Positions 9,458-17,269 of a DNA stretch of 64,000 bases are shown here, piece after piece. The DNA is taken from contig JAZRIX010000061.1 of the NCBI GenBank assembly GCA_045645485.1, positions 1 to 64,000 of the forward strand, in the 5' to 3' direction. Position numbers and translations under genes: made by a program. The stretch comes from SIG440 sp045645485 (GTDB lineage Bacteria > Bacillota > Clostridia > Monoglobales > Monoglobaceae). The first letter of the stretch is position 1. Each line of letters opens with the position of its first letter. The notes beneath the pieces were generated by a model. The model made no database searches. It was not told the origin of the DNA and saw only the letters and a list, made by a program, of their open reading frames with translations.

Positions 9458-10633
9458 ATGAAACGGATTCGAAGAAAGAAAACTGAAAAACGCAGTTCGG
9501 GCATTGTAGCTTCAAAGATCCGTGAAGCCGCAGCTGCTGCAAAGGGTATTGATTCTCAATTTCTTATTGCGGTTTATGTATTGCTGGCTTTTGGACTTCT
9601 GATGGTCCTAAGTGCAAGCAGTCCCATTGCTTATGCAAGCAGTGCAACCAATCACGACAGCTTTTTCTATTTCAAAAAGCAGTTGATGTGGGCAGTGCTC
9701 GGAAGCATAGGAATGTTTGTAACTGCAAATTATGATTACAGAAAGCTTCAGAAGTGGGCATTTCCTGCTCTTTGCCTGAGTGCAATGCTGCTTTTGCTGG
9801 TGCTTGTTCCCGGAATCGGAAGAAAAATAAATGATGCAAGACGCTGGATTTATATAGGTCCAATCAACTTTCAGCCGTCAGAGGTAGCAAAGATAACTAT
9901 GATTGTGTTCTTTTCCTATAGCTTGTCAAAAAACTATAAGGAACTGAAAAATCTTGGGGTTTTCCTGCTTTACATAGGTATTATCGGGATTATGGCGGTC
10001 ATAATTATGATGGAGCCTCACTTCAGCTGTACGATGCTTATTGTGGCGACCAGTGTGATAATTATGTTTGTTGCAGGTGCAAAGATTAAGCACTTTTTGT
10101 TGCTTGGTCTTCCGGTAGTTCCGGTTTTGGTGCTTGTTGTCATCAAATCGCCTTACCGCCTTGCACGTGTATTGTCTTTTATGGATCCCTTCAAGGATAT
10201 ACAAGGTTCAGGCTGGCAGGTTGTTCAGTCGCTTTATGCTATTGGCTCAGGGGGTATTTTTGGGGCAGGTCTTGGTCAGAGCAGACAGAAATACCTGAAC
10301 ATTCCTGAACCTCAGAATGATTTTATATTTGCAATTCTGGCGGAAGAATTCGGACTTCTGGGTGCGATTCTTGTGTGTCTTATGTTTGTTTTTCTTATCT
10401 GGAGAGGCGTGAAAATTGCATTAAGTGCACCTGACCTTTTTGGTACACTTCTGACTACCGGAATTATTTCGATGATTACAATTCAGGCACTGGTTAATAT
10501 TGCGGTTGTAACATCTTCAATTCCTGTTACGGGTATGCCTTTGCCGTTTTTTAGCTACGGAGGAACTGCTCTTGCAATTACTATGGCAGAAATGGGAATT
10601 GTTCTGAATGTATCGAAGCATAGTAAACTTTGA
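9458..10633 (+). CDS. ftsW: SEDS-family peptidoglycan glycosyltransferase FtsW/SpoVE
   Basis: Polymerises lipid II at the septum with its partner class B PBP. 391 residues, about ten membrane spans, basic N-terminus. Landmarks are GRKINDARRWIYIG, FQPSEVAKI, the essential-Asp region ending SPYRLARVLSFMDPF, GLGQSRQKYLNIPEPQNDFIFA (read as adjoining motifs) and the closing GMPLPFFSYGGTA. ATG 9458 is preferred over ATG 9428 because AAAGGGTGG sits at 9440-9448 while nothing precedes 9428. Could equally be the sporulation paralogue SpoVE; its dcw position favours FtsW. Confidence 0.92.
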   Translation: MKRIRRKKTEKRSSGIVASKIREAAAAAKGIDSQFLIAVYVLLAFGLLMVLSASSPIAYASSATNHDSFFYFKKQLMWAVLGSIGMFVTANYDYRKLQKWAFPALCLSAMLLLLVLVPGIGRKINDARRWIYIGPINFQPSEVAKITMIVFFSYSLSKNYKELKNLGVFLLYIGIIGIMAVIIMMEPHFSCTMLIVATSVIIMFVAGAKIKHFLLLGLPVVPVLVLVVIKSPYRLARVLSFMDPFKDIQGSGWQVVQSLYAIGSGGIFGAGLGQSRQKYLNIPEPQNDFIFAILAEEFGLLGAILVCLMFVFLIWRGVKIALSAPDLFGTLLTTGIISMITIQALVNIAVVTSSIPVTGMPLPFFSYGGTALAITMAEMGIVLNVSKHSKL

Positions 10634-10652
10634 ATGTAATATTGAATAAAAG

Positions 10653-10690
10653 AGGCTTAAAACGGAGGTGAATTCGCTTTAAGCCTTTTA
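10653..10690 (+). terminator. Hairpin between ftsW and murG, possible attenuator
   Basis: AGGCTTAAA (10653-10661) pairs with TTTAAGCCT (10678-10686), followed by TTTAG. The 16-nt loop contains a GGAGGTG not followed by a gene. The short T-tract suggests partial termination inside the dcw operon. Confidence 0.5.
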
Positions 10691-10735
10691 GTTGTAATTT
10701 AGTACTTTATTTTAGAATGGGAAGGCGGAGAGAAA

Positions 10736-11845
10736 ATGAGAATTTTGTTTGCCGGCGGAGGAACTGCGGGACATATTAATCCGGCTGTTGCTGTTGCGAA
10801 TTATATCAGGGAGAAGGAGCCTGACAGTGAGTTTTTGTTTATAGGAACAGAAAAAGGTATGGAAAGCACACTGGTTCCAAGGCAGGGTTATGAAATCAGA
10901 TTCATAAAGATTCACGGTTTTGAACGCAAGCTCAGCTTGAAGAATGTAAAAACCGTCGGCGAGATTTTTGGCGGAATAAGAGCTGTGAAAAAGATAATAA
11001 AAGAATTTAAGCCTGACGTTGTTGTAGGAACAGGCGGCTATGTTACGGGTCCTGTGCTGTTTGCGGCAACGAGAATGAAGCTTCCGACCCTTGTGCATGA
11101 AGCGAATGCATATCCGGGTGTTACCATAAGAATTTTGTCAAGATTTGTGGATATAGTTGCCCTCAGTATGGCGGAAGCAAAGAAATTTATACCCAAAAGC
11201 AAGAGAATAGAAGTCACGGGAAATCCCGTAAGACCGTCCATTCTTTCCTGCAACCGTGCAGAGGCAAGAAAAAAACTTGGTATTGATGACGAAAAAGCCG
11301 TGCTTATTTTTGGCGGAAGTCTGGGTGCTGCCAAAATAAATGAGGTTGCCGCGGACTGGATTTCGAAAATTGCGGTTGAAGACAAGTATCGGGTTATAAT
11401 GTCTACAGGAAAAAACAACCAGTATGAAAGGGTAATGGAGAGGTTTGCTCAAAACGGCATAAAGCTTGAAAAATATCCCAGAATCTCTGTTTCTGAGTAT
11501 ATTTATGATATGGATTTGGCACTCAATGCCGCTGATTTGATTATTGCACGCTCAGGCGGGTCTGTAAGTGAAATGACTGCTCTGGGGAAGGCTGCAATAC
11601 TTATCCCGTCACCATATGTTGCCGGAAATCATCAGGAGCACAACGCAAGAGCAGTGGAAAAATCGGGCGGTGCGATTGTGATTTGTGAAAGCGAGCTGAA
11701 CGTTGAAAAGCTTTCGGAGGCTGTTAAAAGGGTTCTTGAAGATGAAACTGTGCTTGAAGCAATGCAGAAGGGCTCAAAAAGCATAGGCGTTCCGGACGCA
11801 ACGGATAAAATATACAGACTTGTAAAGGAGCTTATCAAAAAGTAA
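10736..11845 (+). CDS. murG: UDP-GlcNAc:undecaprenyl-PP-MurNAc-pentapeptide GlcNAc transferase
   Basis: Peripheral membrane GT28 glycosyltransferase turning lipid I into lipid II. 369 residues, two Rossmann domains. N-terminal GGGTAGHINPA, the GTGGYVTGPVL loop, HEANAYPG, GGSLGAAKINE and the C-terminal sugar-binding IARSGGSVSEMTALGKAAILIP and HQEHNA (separate motifs) are all present. Strong SD GGGAAGGCGGAG ahead of ATG 10736. Confidence 0.98.
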   Translation: MRILFAGGGTAGHINPAVAVANYIREKEPDSEFLFIGTEKGMESTLVPRQGYEIRFIKIHGFERKLSLKNVKTVGEIFGGIRAVKKIIKEFKPDVVVGTGGYVTGPVLFAATRMKLPTLVHEANAYPGVTIRILSRFVDIVALSMAEAKKFIPKSKRIEVTGNPVRPSILSCNRAEARKKLGIDDEKAVLIFGGSLGAAKINEVAADWISKIAVEDKYRVIMSTGKNNQYERVMERFAQNGIKLEKYPRISVSEYIYDMDLALNAADLIIARSGGSVSEMTALGKAAILIPSPYVAGNHQEHNARAVEKSGGAIVICESELNVEKLSEAVKRVLEDETVLEAMQKGSKSIGVPDATDKIYRLVKELIKK

Positions 11846-11855
11846 AGTAATAAAA

Positions 11856-11915
11856 CACCTTTTTGAGAGATTAACATAGTATATAATTATGCAGAAAGAA
11901 TCTCTTTTGGAGGTG
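11856..11915 (+). promoter_or_regulatory. Leader hairpin that would cover the murA ribosome-binding site
   Basis: CACCTTTTTGAGAGATT (11856-11872) can pair with AATCTCTTTTGGAGGTG (11899-11915) at 15 of 17 positions, counting G-U pairs. The second arm contains the murA SD (GGAGG, 11909-11913). The loop holds TATAAT, so a promoter inside the loop would give transcripts lacking the first arm; a −35 at good spacing is not obvious. Confidence 0.45.
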
Positions 11916-11920
11916 TTACG

Positions 11921-13171
11921 GTGAGTAAGCTTTTTATACGCGGAGGAAAAAAACTAAGCGGAGAGGTTAATGTTCAGGGGGCAAAAAATGCTGCTTTGCC
12001 CATTATTGCTGCAACTATTCTGAGTGATGAGGAATGTGTTATACATAACTGTCCTGATCTTTCGGATACAAGGGCAGCTATTGAAATCATCCGTCAGCTG
12101 GGCGGCAAAGCGGAATATGATTCTCATACTGCGGTTATAAAAAACACAACCATAGATAAATGCGAAATTTCTGCCGACCTAATGGGCAGTATGCGTTCTT
12201 CGGTGTTGTTTCTGGGTCCTCTTCTTGCCAGAAAGAAAAAGGCGGTAATATCTTATCCCGGCGGATGTGATATTGGACTCAGGCCCATTGATCTTCATAT
12301 AAAGGCTTTCAGAGACCTTGGGGTTGAGGTTGAGGAAACGGGAGGATATCTTTACTGTTCAGCAGAGCACATTCTGGCAAGTGTAATAAATCTTTTGTTC
12401 CCCAGTGTCGGTGCAACCGAAAATATTATGCTTCTTGCGGCAGTGTCATCTGGCGAAACGGTGATAAATAATGCGGCACGTGAACCTGAGATTACTGACC
12501 TTCAGAATTTTCTCAATGCAATGGGGGCAAAAATTTCCGGTGCAGGTTCTGAAACAATTCGCATAAAAGGTGTTGAAAAATTAAAAAAAGTAGAGTATAA
12601 TATAATATCGGACAGAATTTTTGCGGCAACTTGTGCGTGTGCTGTTGCATGTTGCTGCGGTGATGTGGTTCTCAAAAATATAGAGCCGAAGCACATAAGA
12701 CTTATGCTTGCCATGCTTAAGGATTCAGGATGCAGAATTTCATCCGGTAAGGATTATGTCAGAATCAGCATTGATGAAAGACCCCGTGGATTGGGGAAAA
12801 TTATGACTTCTCCATATCCCGGATTTCCCACAGATGCACAGGCACTTTTTATGTCGGCACTCTCAATTGCAGACGGTACAACGGTTTTTGTGGAGAATAT
12901 TTTCGAAAGCAGATACAAGCATGTACCTGAGCTTATAAAAATGGGTGCGGATATTATTGTTGACGGAAGGCTGGCGGCGGTAACGGGATGTAATTATATT
13001 CAGGGTGCAAAAATAACTGCCGGAGACCTTCGGGGAGGTGCGGCTCTGGTTATTGCAGGTCTTTCTGCTATCGGTGATACCGAGATTCAGGGTCTTGAAC
13101 ATATTGACAGAGGTTACGAGAGAATAGAAGATGTGTTTTCGGGGCTTGGTGCTTCGATAAAACGTATATAA
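11921..13171 (+). CDS. murA: UDP-N-acetylglucosamine 1-carboxyvinyltransferase
   Basis: First committed peptidoglycan step: transfers enolpyruvate from PEP to UDP-GlcNAc. 416 residues, the two-domain EPSP-synthase-like fold. VQGAKNAALPIIAA near the N-terminus carries the conserved Lys and Asn; the catalytic-Cys loop region reads SYPGGCDIGLRPID, with the Cys that fosfomycin targets. C-terminal DLRGGAALVIAGL and DRGYERIE are typical. GTG 11921 with SD GGAGG eight bases upstream. The first methionine-equivalent and spacing support this start. Confidence 0.97.
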   Translation: MSKLFIRGGKKLSGEVNVQGAKNAALPIIAATILSDEECVIHNCPDLSDTRAAIEIIRQLGGKAEYDSHTAVIKNTTIDKCEISADLMGSMRSSVLFLGPLLARKKKAVISYPGGCDIGLRPIDLHIKAFRDLGVEVEETGGYLYCSAEHILASVINLLFPSVGATENIMLLAAVSSGETVINNAAREPEITDLQNFLNAMGAKISGAGSETIRIKGVEKLKKVEYNIISDRIFAATCACAVACCCGDVVLKNIEPKHIRLMLAMLKDSGCRISSGKDYVRISIDERPRGLGKIMTSPYPGFPTDAQALFMSALSIADGTTVFVENIFESRYKHVPELIKMGADIIVDGRLAAVTGCNYIQGAKITAGDLRGGAALVIAGLSAIGDTEIQGLEHIDRGYERIEDVFSGLGASIKRI

Positions 13172-13177
13172 GATAAC

Positions 13178-13198
13178 TGCCACGCTGTGTGCGTGGCA
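13178..13198 (+). other. Perfect hairpin between murA and ftsQ
   Basis: TGCCACGC-TGTGT-GCGTGGCA, 8-bp stem with 5-nt loop, not followed by a T-tract. It may stabilise or mark processing of the transcript; no terminator function is apparent. Confidence 0.55.
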
Positions 13199-13240
13199 TA
13201 ACGGAGCGGACAAGCTTCAGACAGACAAGGAGGGAAAACG

Positions 13241-14299
13241 GTGAAAATTGTAAGAAAAAAGAAAAACAAAGACGCACGCAGGTTAAATACAACTGAAAAA
13301 GTCAGACGTGTTCCTTCTGTGGATGAGAATTCGTTGGAGGGAAAGAGAAAGCGTGAGATTCTTAAAAAGAAAAAGAGGATAAGAATGAGACGCCGTCTTA
13401 TCGTGTTTTTGTTTTTGACTGTCTGTATTGCCGTAATCGTTGCTGTGCTGAAAGCTCCCTTATTCAATATTGAAAGCGTCTATTGTATCGGACAGCAGAA
13501 TATGACCGAAAAACAGATTCTCAAAATTGCAAATGTACAGACCGGAGTAAATATTTTTACCACAAATATAAAATCCATTGAAAAGCGTCTGGTGGACAAC
13601 CCTGAAATTTCAGAGGCGACAGTAAAGAGGGTGTTTCCTGACAAGATAAAAATAATGGTGAAGGAAGCGGTTCCTGTTATTTACATAAAGCACGAAAAAA
13701 ATCTTCTTCTGGTTGACAGGTCGGGGAAAATTATAAAGGTGCTTTCGGGAGATGCGGCAAAGAATCCTCCGGAAATTATACGTGTATATGGAATAGAACC
13801 TTTGGAGAAAAAAGCAGGGGGATATATTGATGCTGAAGGCGATGTGAGATGTGAGGAGCTTTTCAGGTGCATTGGATATCTTGATGATGCCGAAATGCTG
13901 GAAAAGGTTAATGCAATTAATGTAGGTGATTTGTCTGATGTTCAGCTTGAATATGAAAAACGTCTTTATATACTCCTTGGCGGCTGCGAAAAGATGGAGT
14001 ACAAGCTGAAATTTATTGAAAAGGTAATAAGTGAAAAAATTTCGGATTATGAAAGAGCTCTTCTGGATTATCGCGGTGACAAGCTTTATGTAGGTCCCCG
14101 TGAGGATGACAAAAAGGCAAAAGAAGAGGCGGAAAATGCCGGTGCTTCTGATGAAAAGGATAAGAATAATCCGAAAAATACGGGTGAAAACGGAGAAAAA
14201 ACTTCTGTCGACTCAGCATCTGAGTCTCAGAATGACGGGAAAACTGAAGAAAAAGCTTCTGCTGAAGCTGAAAGCAAGCAGGAAAAGAATGAAGAATAA
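13241..14299 (+). CDS. ftsQ: Cell division protein FtsQ/DivIB
   Basis: 352 residues: ~50-residue very basic cytoplasmic N-terminus, one membrane span (about 54-72, IVFLFLTVCIAVIVAVL), extracellular POTRA domain (FNIESVYCIGQQNMTEKQI to KIMVKEAVPVIYI), then the FtsQ β domain. The last ~65 residues are a Lys/Glu/Ala/Ser-rich, probably disordered tail. Scaffolds FtsL/DivIC in the divisome. GTG start 13241 with SD AAGGAGG. The long charged tail is more than usual for the family. Confidence 0.88.
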   Translation: MKIVRKKKNKDARRLNTTEKVRRVPSVDENSLEGKRKREILKKKKRIRMRRRLIVFLFLTVCIAVIVAVLKAPLFNIESVYCIGQQNMTEKQILKIANVQTGVNIFTTNIKSIEKRLVDNPEISEATVKRVFPDKIKIMVKEAVPVIYIKHEKNLLLVDRSGKIIKVLSGDAAKNPPEIIRVYGIEPLEKKAGGYIDAEGDVRCEELFRCIGYLDDAEMLEKVNAINVGDLSDVQLEYEKRLYILLGGCEKMEYKLKFIEKVISEKISDYERALLDYRGDKLYVGPREDDKKAKEEAENAGASDEKDKNNPKNTGENGEKTSVDSASESQNDGKTEEKASAEAESKQEKNEE

Positions 14300-14324
14300 A
14301 TTAAGAAAAAAGGAAAGAGAACAG

Positions 14325-15077
14325 ATGAGATGGACTAAAAAACAAAAATTCCGTGCTTCTATGTCGTTTATGATATTTATTCTTGTATTTGCAATTACAT
14401 GGCAAATCAAGGGAGTAAGAAAAAATAATGCTGTTGACAGTCAAATATCCAAGCGTGTTGAGACTTTGCAGCAGGATTTGAAGACCGAGCTTGAAAAAAA
14501 TGAAAATTATCTTCAGCAAATTGTTCAGCTTCAGAACGATTTGTCAAAGTACAGAGAACAGGTTACTGAAAGCGGCGGTGCTACAAAAATTCTCAAAGAA
14601 GAATTAAACCGTGCAGAAACTATAGCGGGACTTACGGATGTTTCAGGCAACGGTATAATTGTGACAGTGAAGGATGCAAGCAGACAGAATGCAGAAGATA
14701 TGGTTTTTGAAGACGGTATGGGTATAGTACATGATGTATATATTCTTACAATACTCAATGAACTTCGGGCGGCAGGTGCTGAGGCACTTTCGGTAAATGA
14801 CGAAAGAATACTTGCTACCAGTGAGGTTCGTTGTGCGGGACCTACGGTGAGCATAAACAATACAAAGGTTGCAGCTCCGTATGAGATAAAGGCAATCGGC
14901 AATACGGAAACCCTTGAGAGTGCTTTGAGAATGCCGGGGGGTGCTCTTGAACAGGCTTCGTATTACGGAGTGGATGTTTCTATCAAGAAGAGCAACAAGC
15001 TGTTGGTGAAAAAACATACAGGTACTACCAACTTTAAATATGCACAGATTGTTGAACCGGAGGTGACTGAAGAATGA
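14325..15077 (+). CDS. DUF881 family protein (YlxW/YlxX-like)
   Basis: 250 residues: membrane span at about 14-30 (FMIFILVFAITWQIKG is near the N-terminus), a coiled coil (ETLQQDLKTELEKNENYL), then the DUF881 domain with VTVKDAS, HDVYILTILNELRAAGAEA and SVNDERI motifs. Members lie next to divIB and ftsZ in Firmicutes; function is unknown but a division role is often inferred. ATG 14325 is chosen because AAAAGGAAAG precedes it; an open frame continuing upstream to 14100 lies inside ftsQ and is a shadow. Confidence 0.85.
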   Translation: MRWTKKQKFRASMSFMIFILVFAITWQIKGVRKNNAVDSQISKRVETLQQDLKTELEKNENYLQQIVQLQNDLSKYREQVTESGGATKILKEELNRAETIAGLTDVSGNGIIVTVKDASRQNAEDMVFEDGMGIVHDVYILTILNELRAAGAEALSVNDERILATSEVRCAGPTVSINNTKVAAPYEIKAIGNTETLESALRMPGGALEQASYYGVDVSIKKSNKLLVKKHTGTTNFKYAQIVEPEVTEE

Positions 15078-15553
15078 TATTCCTTATAGCCGGTATTCTT
15101 GGTGTAATTGCAGGTATAATTGTGCCCTACAATCTCAACTCTACTACTTTGCCTTATGCGGCGGTTGCTATCATTGCCGCACTGGACTCGGTATTCGGTG
15201 CATGGCATGCAAACCTGAATAAGAAATTTAATCTTAACGTATTTATGATGGGATTGGTTTCTAATGCTGTCCTTGCGGTGGCGCTCACTTTTGTGGGAAA
15301 TCTTTTGGGAATAAATCTTTATTTTGCGGCAATTATTGTTTTTGGTGTGCGTATGTTCAACAATATGTCCTCTATAAGAAGACTTACCCTTGATATTTAT
15401 TTTGAAAAGCGAGCAAGAGACATTGAACGTCTGAAAAGACGGGCACTGAAAGCCGCGGAAGGTCCTGTGGAAAGCGGAACTGAAATCAAAACAGCAGAAA
15501 CAGAGGAAGAAGTAACGCAAGAACAAAAGAAAAATCCAGATGATAAAAAATAA
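15074..15553 (+). CDS. sbp: Small basic protein Sbp, DUF1290
   Basis: 159 residues, three membrane spans (IFLIAGILGVIAGIIVPY; YAAVAIIAALDSVFGAWHA; a third around VSNAVLAVALTFVG), then a cytosolic basic stretch and a Glu/Lys-rich tail longer than in Bacillus Sbp (~120 residues). DUF1290 proteins sit between the DUF881 genes and ftsA-ftsZ in Firmicutes; function unknown. Overlaps the DUF881 gene by four bases (ATGA), so coupled. Confidence 0.85.
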   Translation: MIFLIAGILGVIAGIIVPYNLNSTTLPYAAVAIIAALDSVFGAWHANLNKKFNLNVFMMGLVSNAVLAVALTFVGNLLGINLYFAAIIVFGVRMFNNMSSIRRLTLDIYFEKRARDIERLKRRALKAAEGPVESGTEIKTAETEEEVTQEQKKNPDDKK

Positions 15554-15599
15554 AATTACGGTTTACAAAAATAAAAGTACTATCTGCGGTTGTGTAAGA

Positions 15600-15629
15600 T
15601 TGACAAACCTGTATAGAAAATGCTAATAT
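15600..15629 (+). promoter_or_regulatory. Putative promoter after sbp
   Basis: TTGACA (15600-15605), 18-nt spacer, TAATAT (15624-15629). A hairpin starts almost at the expected transcription start. Confidence 0.55.
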
Positions 15630-15630
15630 G

Positions 15631-15656
15631 CAAGGGAGAGAGTATCCCTTGTTTGT
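15631..15656 (+). terminator. Hairpin, likely terminator of the dcw transcript
   Basis: CAAGGGA-GAGAGTA-TCCCTTG (15631-15651) then TTTGTTGT. Placed to end the sbp transcript, or to cap the 5' end of RNA from the promoter at 15600. Confidence 0.55.
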
Positions 15657-15688
15657 TGTATAGAATAAAATGCAGGAAGATTGAAAGA

Positions 15689-15868
15689 ATGGAAAAATCG
15701 GTGTTTGCGGTTGACAAAAATCCAACAAGAATGAATATATTTGAACATATTGGTATAAAAATGCTGATTAACGTTATTTCTACATCGGCTATGGCACTCT
15801 TTGGCAGAATAAATGTCCCCGGCGCAAATGAAAATTCAGCGTCTGGGAAGAAAGTAAAACGGAGGTAA
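15689..15868 (+). CDS. Possible small protein, 59 residues, unrecognised
   Basis: ATG 15689 opens a 59-residue frame (MEKSVFAVDKNPTRMNIFEH to the basic end SGKKVKRR) that fills the otherwise empty 15554-15872 space and stops four bases before the GNAT gene. It has a mildly hydrophobic centre (IGIKMLINVISTSAMALFG), basic C-terminus, and only a weak SD (AGGAAG, 12 bases upstream). No family recognised. It may be a real small gene or chance. Confidence 0.35.
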   Translation: MEKSVFAVDKNPTRMNIFEHIGIKMLINVISTSAMALFGRINVPGANENSASGKKVKRR

Positions 15869-15872
15869 GAAT

Positions 15873-17003
15873 ATGGCATACGAAATGGTAAGATTCAATG
15901 AAGAAAATCTTGAGGAGGCACTGGAGGTTCTCAGTGAAGCCTTCAAACATCAGGACGGCATAAAGAAATCCTTTGCGGAAATGTATCCCAGAATTTTCGG
16001 TCCCGAGGCTGAACGTATCGGTGATAATTTCTGTGCAATGAAAAATGGTGAGGTTGTAGGTTGTATATCCAATGATATGATGGAATATCATGTAGGCGGA
16101 GAGGTGCTGAAAATTTCTTCTTCGGGCAATGTAGCTGTTAAGGAATCGGAGCGTGGACAAGGTCTTATGAAGGTTATGTTTGACTGTGTTCATCAGGACT
16201 TGATTGACGGGGATTTTGACGTTTCATATCTTCACGGGACACGTGCAAGATACAACTATTTTGGATATGAGCTTTGCGGCATAGAATATATTTTCAAATT
16301 TGATAAAGCAGACCTTTCAAAGTATTATAAAAACCGTCACTTGTTTGAATTTGTAGATTTGCGTGATCGGAAGGATTTGCTTGAAGAAGCTATAAAAATC
16401 AATGAAATGCAAAAGGTTTATATCAAAAGAAGGAAAGAATCGCTTATAAATGTTTTTCTGGCAAGATGGAGAGAGCCGGTTGCGGTACTTCGTGACGGTG
16501 AGCTGTTCGGCACCTTCGCTTTTGGTGAAAACGGAATTAAATATATTACGCTGAAAAATTATGCGGATTTTGCTGAAATGGTTTTTGAATTCCTTGAAGC
16601 CAAAGGCATTTCAGAAACAGAATACTGGGCACCGGATTACAACAAAGAGCTGATGGCAAACTGCATGAAAAATTGCAGCAGCTTTGTAATAGGAAACCCT
16701 GCGAACTTCAAAATAATGAATTTTGAAAAGGTGGTAAAAGCCTTTCTTCAGCTGAAAGCGGACAATGAGCCTCTTTGTGACGGCGCAATCACGCTGGATT
16801 CTGATTTGTTCGGAAAATTTGTGATTTCTGTGAATAACGGAAAAGCATCGGTTGAAAAATTTGAAGGAGAGGCGGAATATAAGCTCAAAGGATTTGAAGT
16901 TTACGATTTTCTTTTTAATCATACACCGATTTCGTACGGAAGCTACAATCAGGCGGCAAGTTCATGGTTACCGCTTCCTATAAACTCACCTTATCTTGCA
17001 TAA
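15873..17003 (+). CDS. GNAT family N-acetyltransferase, Eis-like layout
   Basis: 376 residues. N-terminal GNAT domain (about 1-140) with the acetyl-CoA loop ESERGQGLMKVMFD and the preceding β-strand GNVAVKES, followed by YLHGTRARYNYFGYELCG. The C-terminal half (about 200-376) has a second domain with a sterol-carrier-like ending, as in Eis-type acetyltransferases. Substrate unknown. Strong SD GGAGG at 15862-15866. It occupies the place where ftsA stands in Bacillus-type dcw clusters and is followed by a terminator. Confidence 0.8.
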   Translation: MAYEMVRFNEENLEEALEVLSEAFKHQDGIKKSFAEMYPRIFGPEAERIGDNFCAMKNGEVVGCISNDMMEYHVGGEVLKISSSGNVAVKESERGQGLMKVMFDCVHQDLIDGDFDVSYLHGTRARYNYFGYELCGIEYIFKFDKADLSKYYKNRHLFEFVDLRDRKDLLEEAIKINEMQKVYIKRRKESLINVFLARWREPVAVLRDGELFGTFAFGENGIKYITLKNYADFAEMVFEFLEAKGISETEYWAPDYNKELMANCMKNCSSFVIGNPANFKIMNFEKVVKAFLQLKADNEPLCDGAITLDSDLFGKFVISVNNGKASVEKFEGEAEYKLKGFEVYDFLFNHTPISYGSYNQAASSWLPLPINSPYLA

Positions 17004-17016
17004 ATCGACATTTTTT

Positions 17017-17049
17017 CAAGTCAACCTTGACGGGTTGGCTTGATTTTTT
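17017..17049 (+). terminator. Terminator of the GNAT gene
   Basis: CAAGTCAACC / GGGTTGGCTTG stem with a short loop, then ATTTTTTT. Confidence 0.9.
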
Positions 17050-17082
17050 TGCAGAAACCTTTGAAAATAAAGTGTTTTTCTC

Positions 17083-17111
17083 TTGACAGAATGAAAATAA
17101 AATGCTAAAAT
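17083..17111 (+). promoter_or_regulatory. ftsZ promoter
   Basis: TTGACA (17083-17088), 17-nt spacer, TAAAAT (17106-17111). The resulting leader is ~150 nt and contains an inverted repeat AAATGTAA / TTACATTT (17113-17155) followed by GTTTTTT, which could attenuate transcription. Confidence 0.8.
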
Positions 17112-17269
17112 GAAATGTAAATGTGGAAAAGTGACTTTTTTTGAAAGTTACATTTGTTTTTTACATAAACAAAAGAGTATATAAAAGAGAATTGTTTGGG
17201 GAGCATTTTGGCTTAGAATGAAGCTTTGTGTACTTTGGACAAGCTCTATAAAAGATAGGAGGAATTATT

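Noticed and set aside
14100..14324. 75-codon N-terminal extension of the DUF881 gene
   Set aside because: It lies inside the 3' end of ftsQ, is pure Lys/Arg low complexity, and the SD supports ATG 14325.
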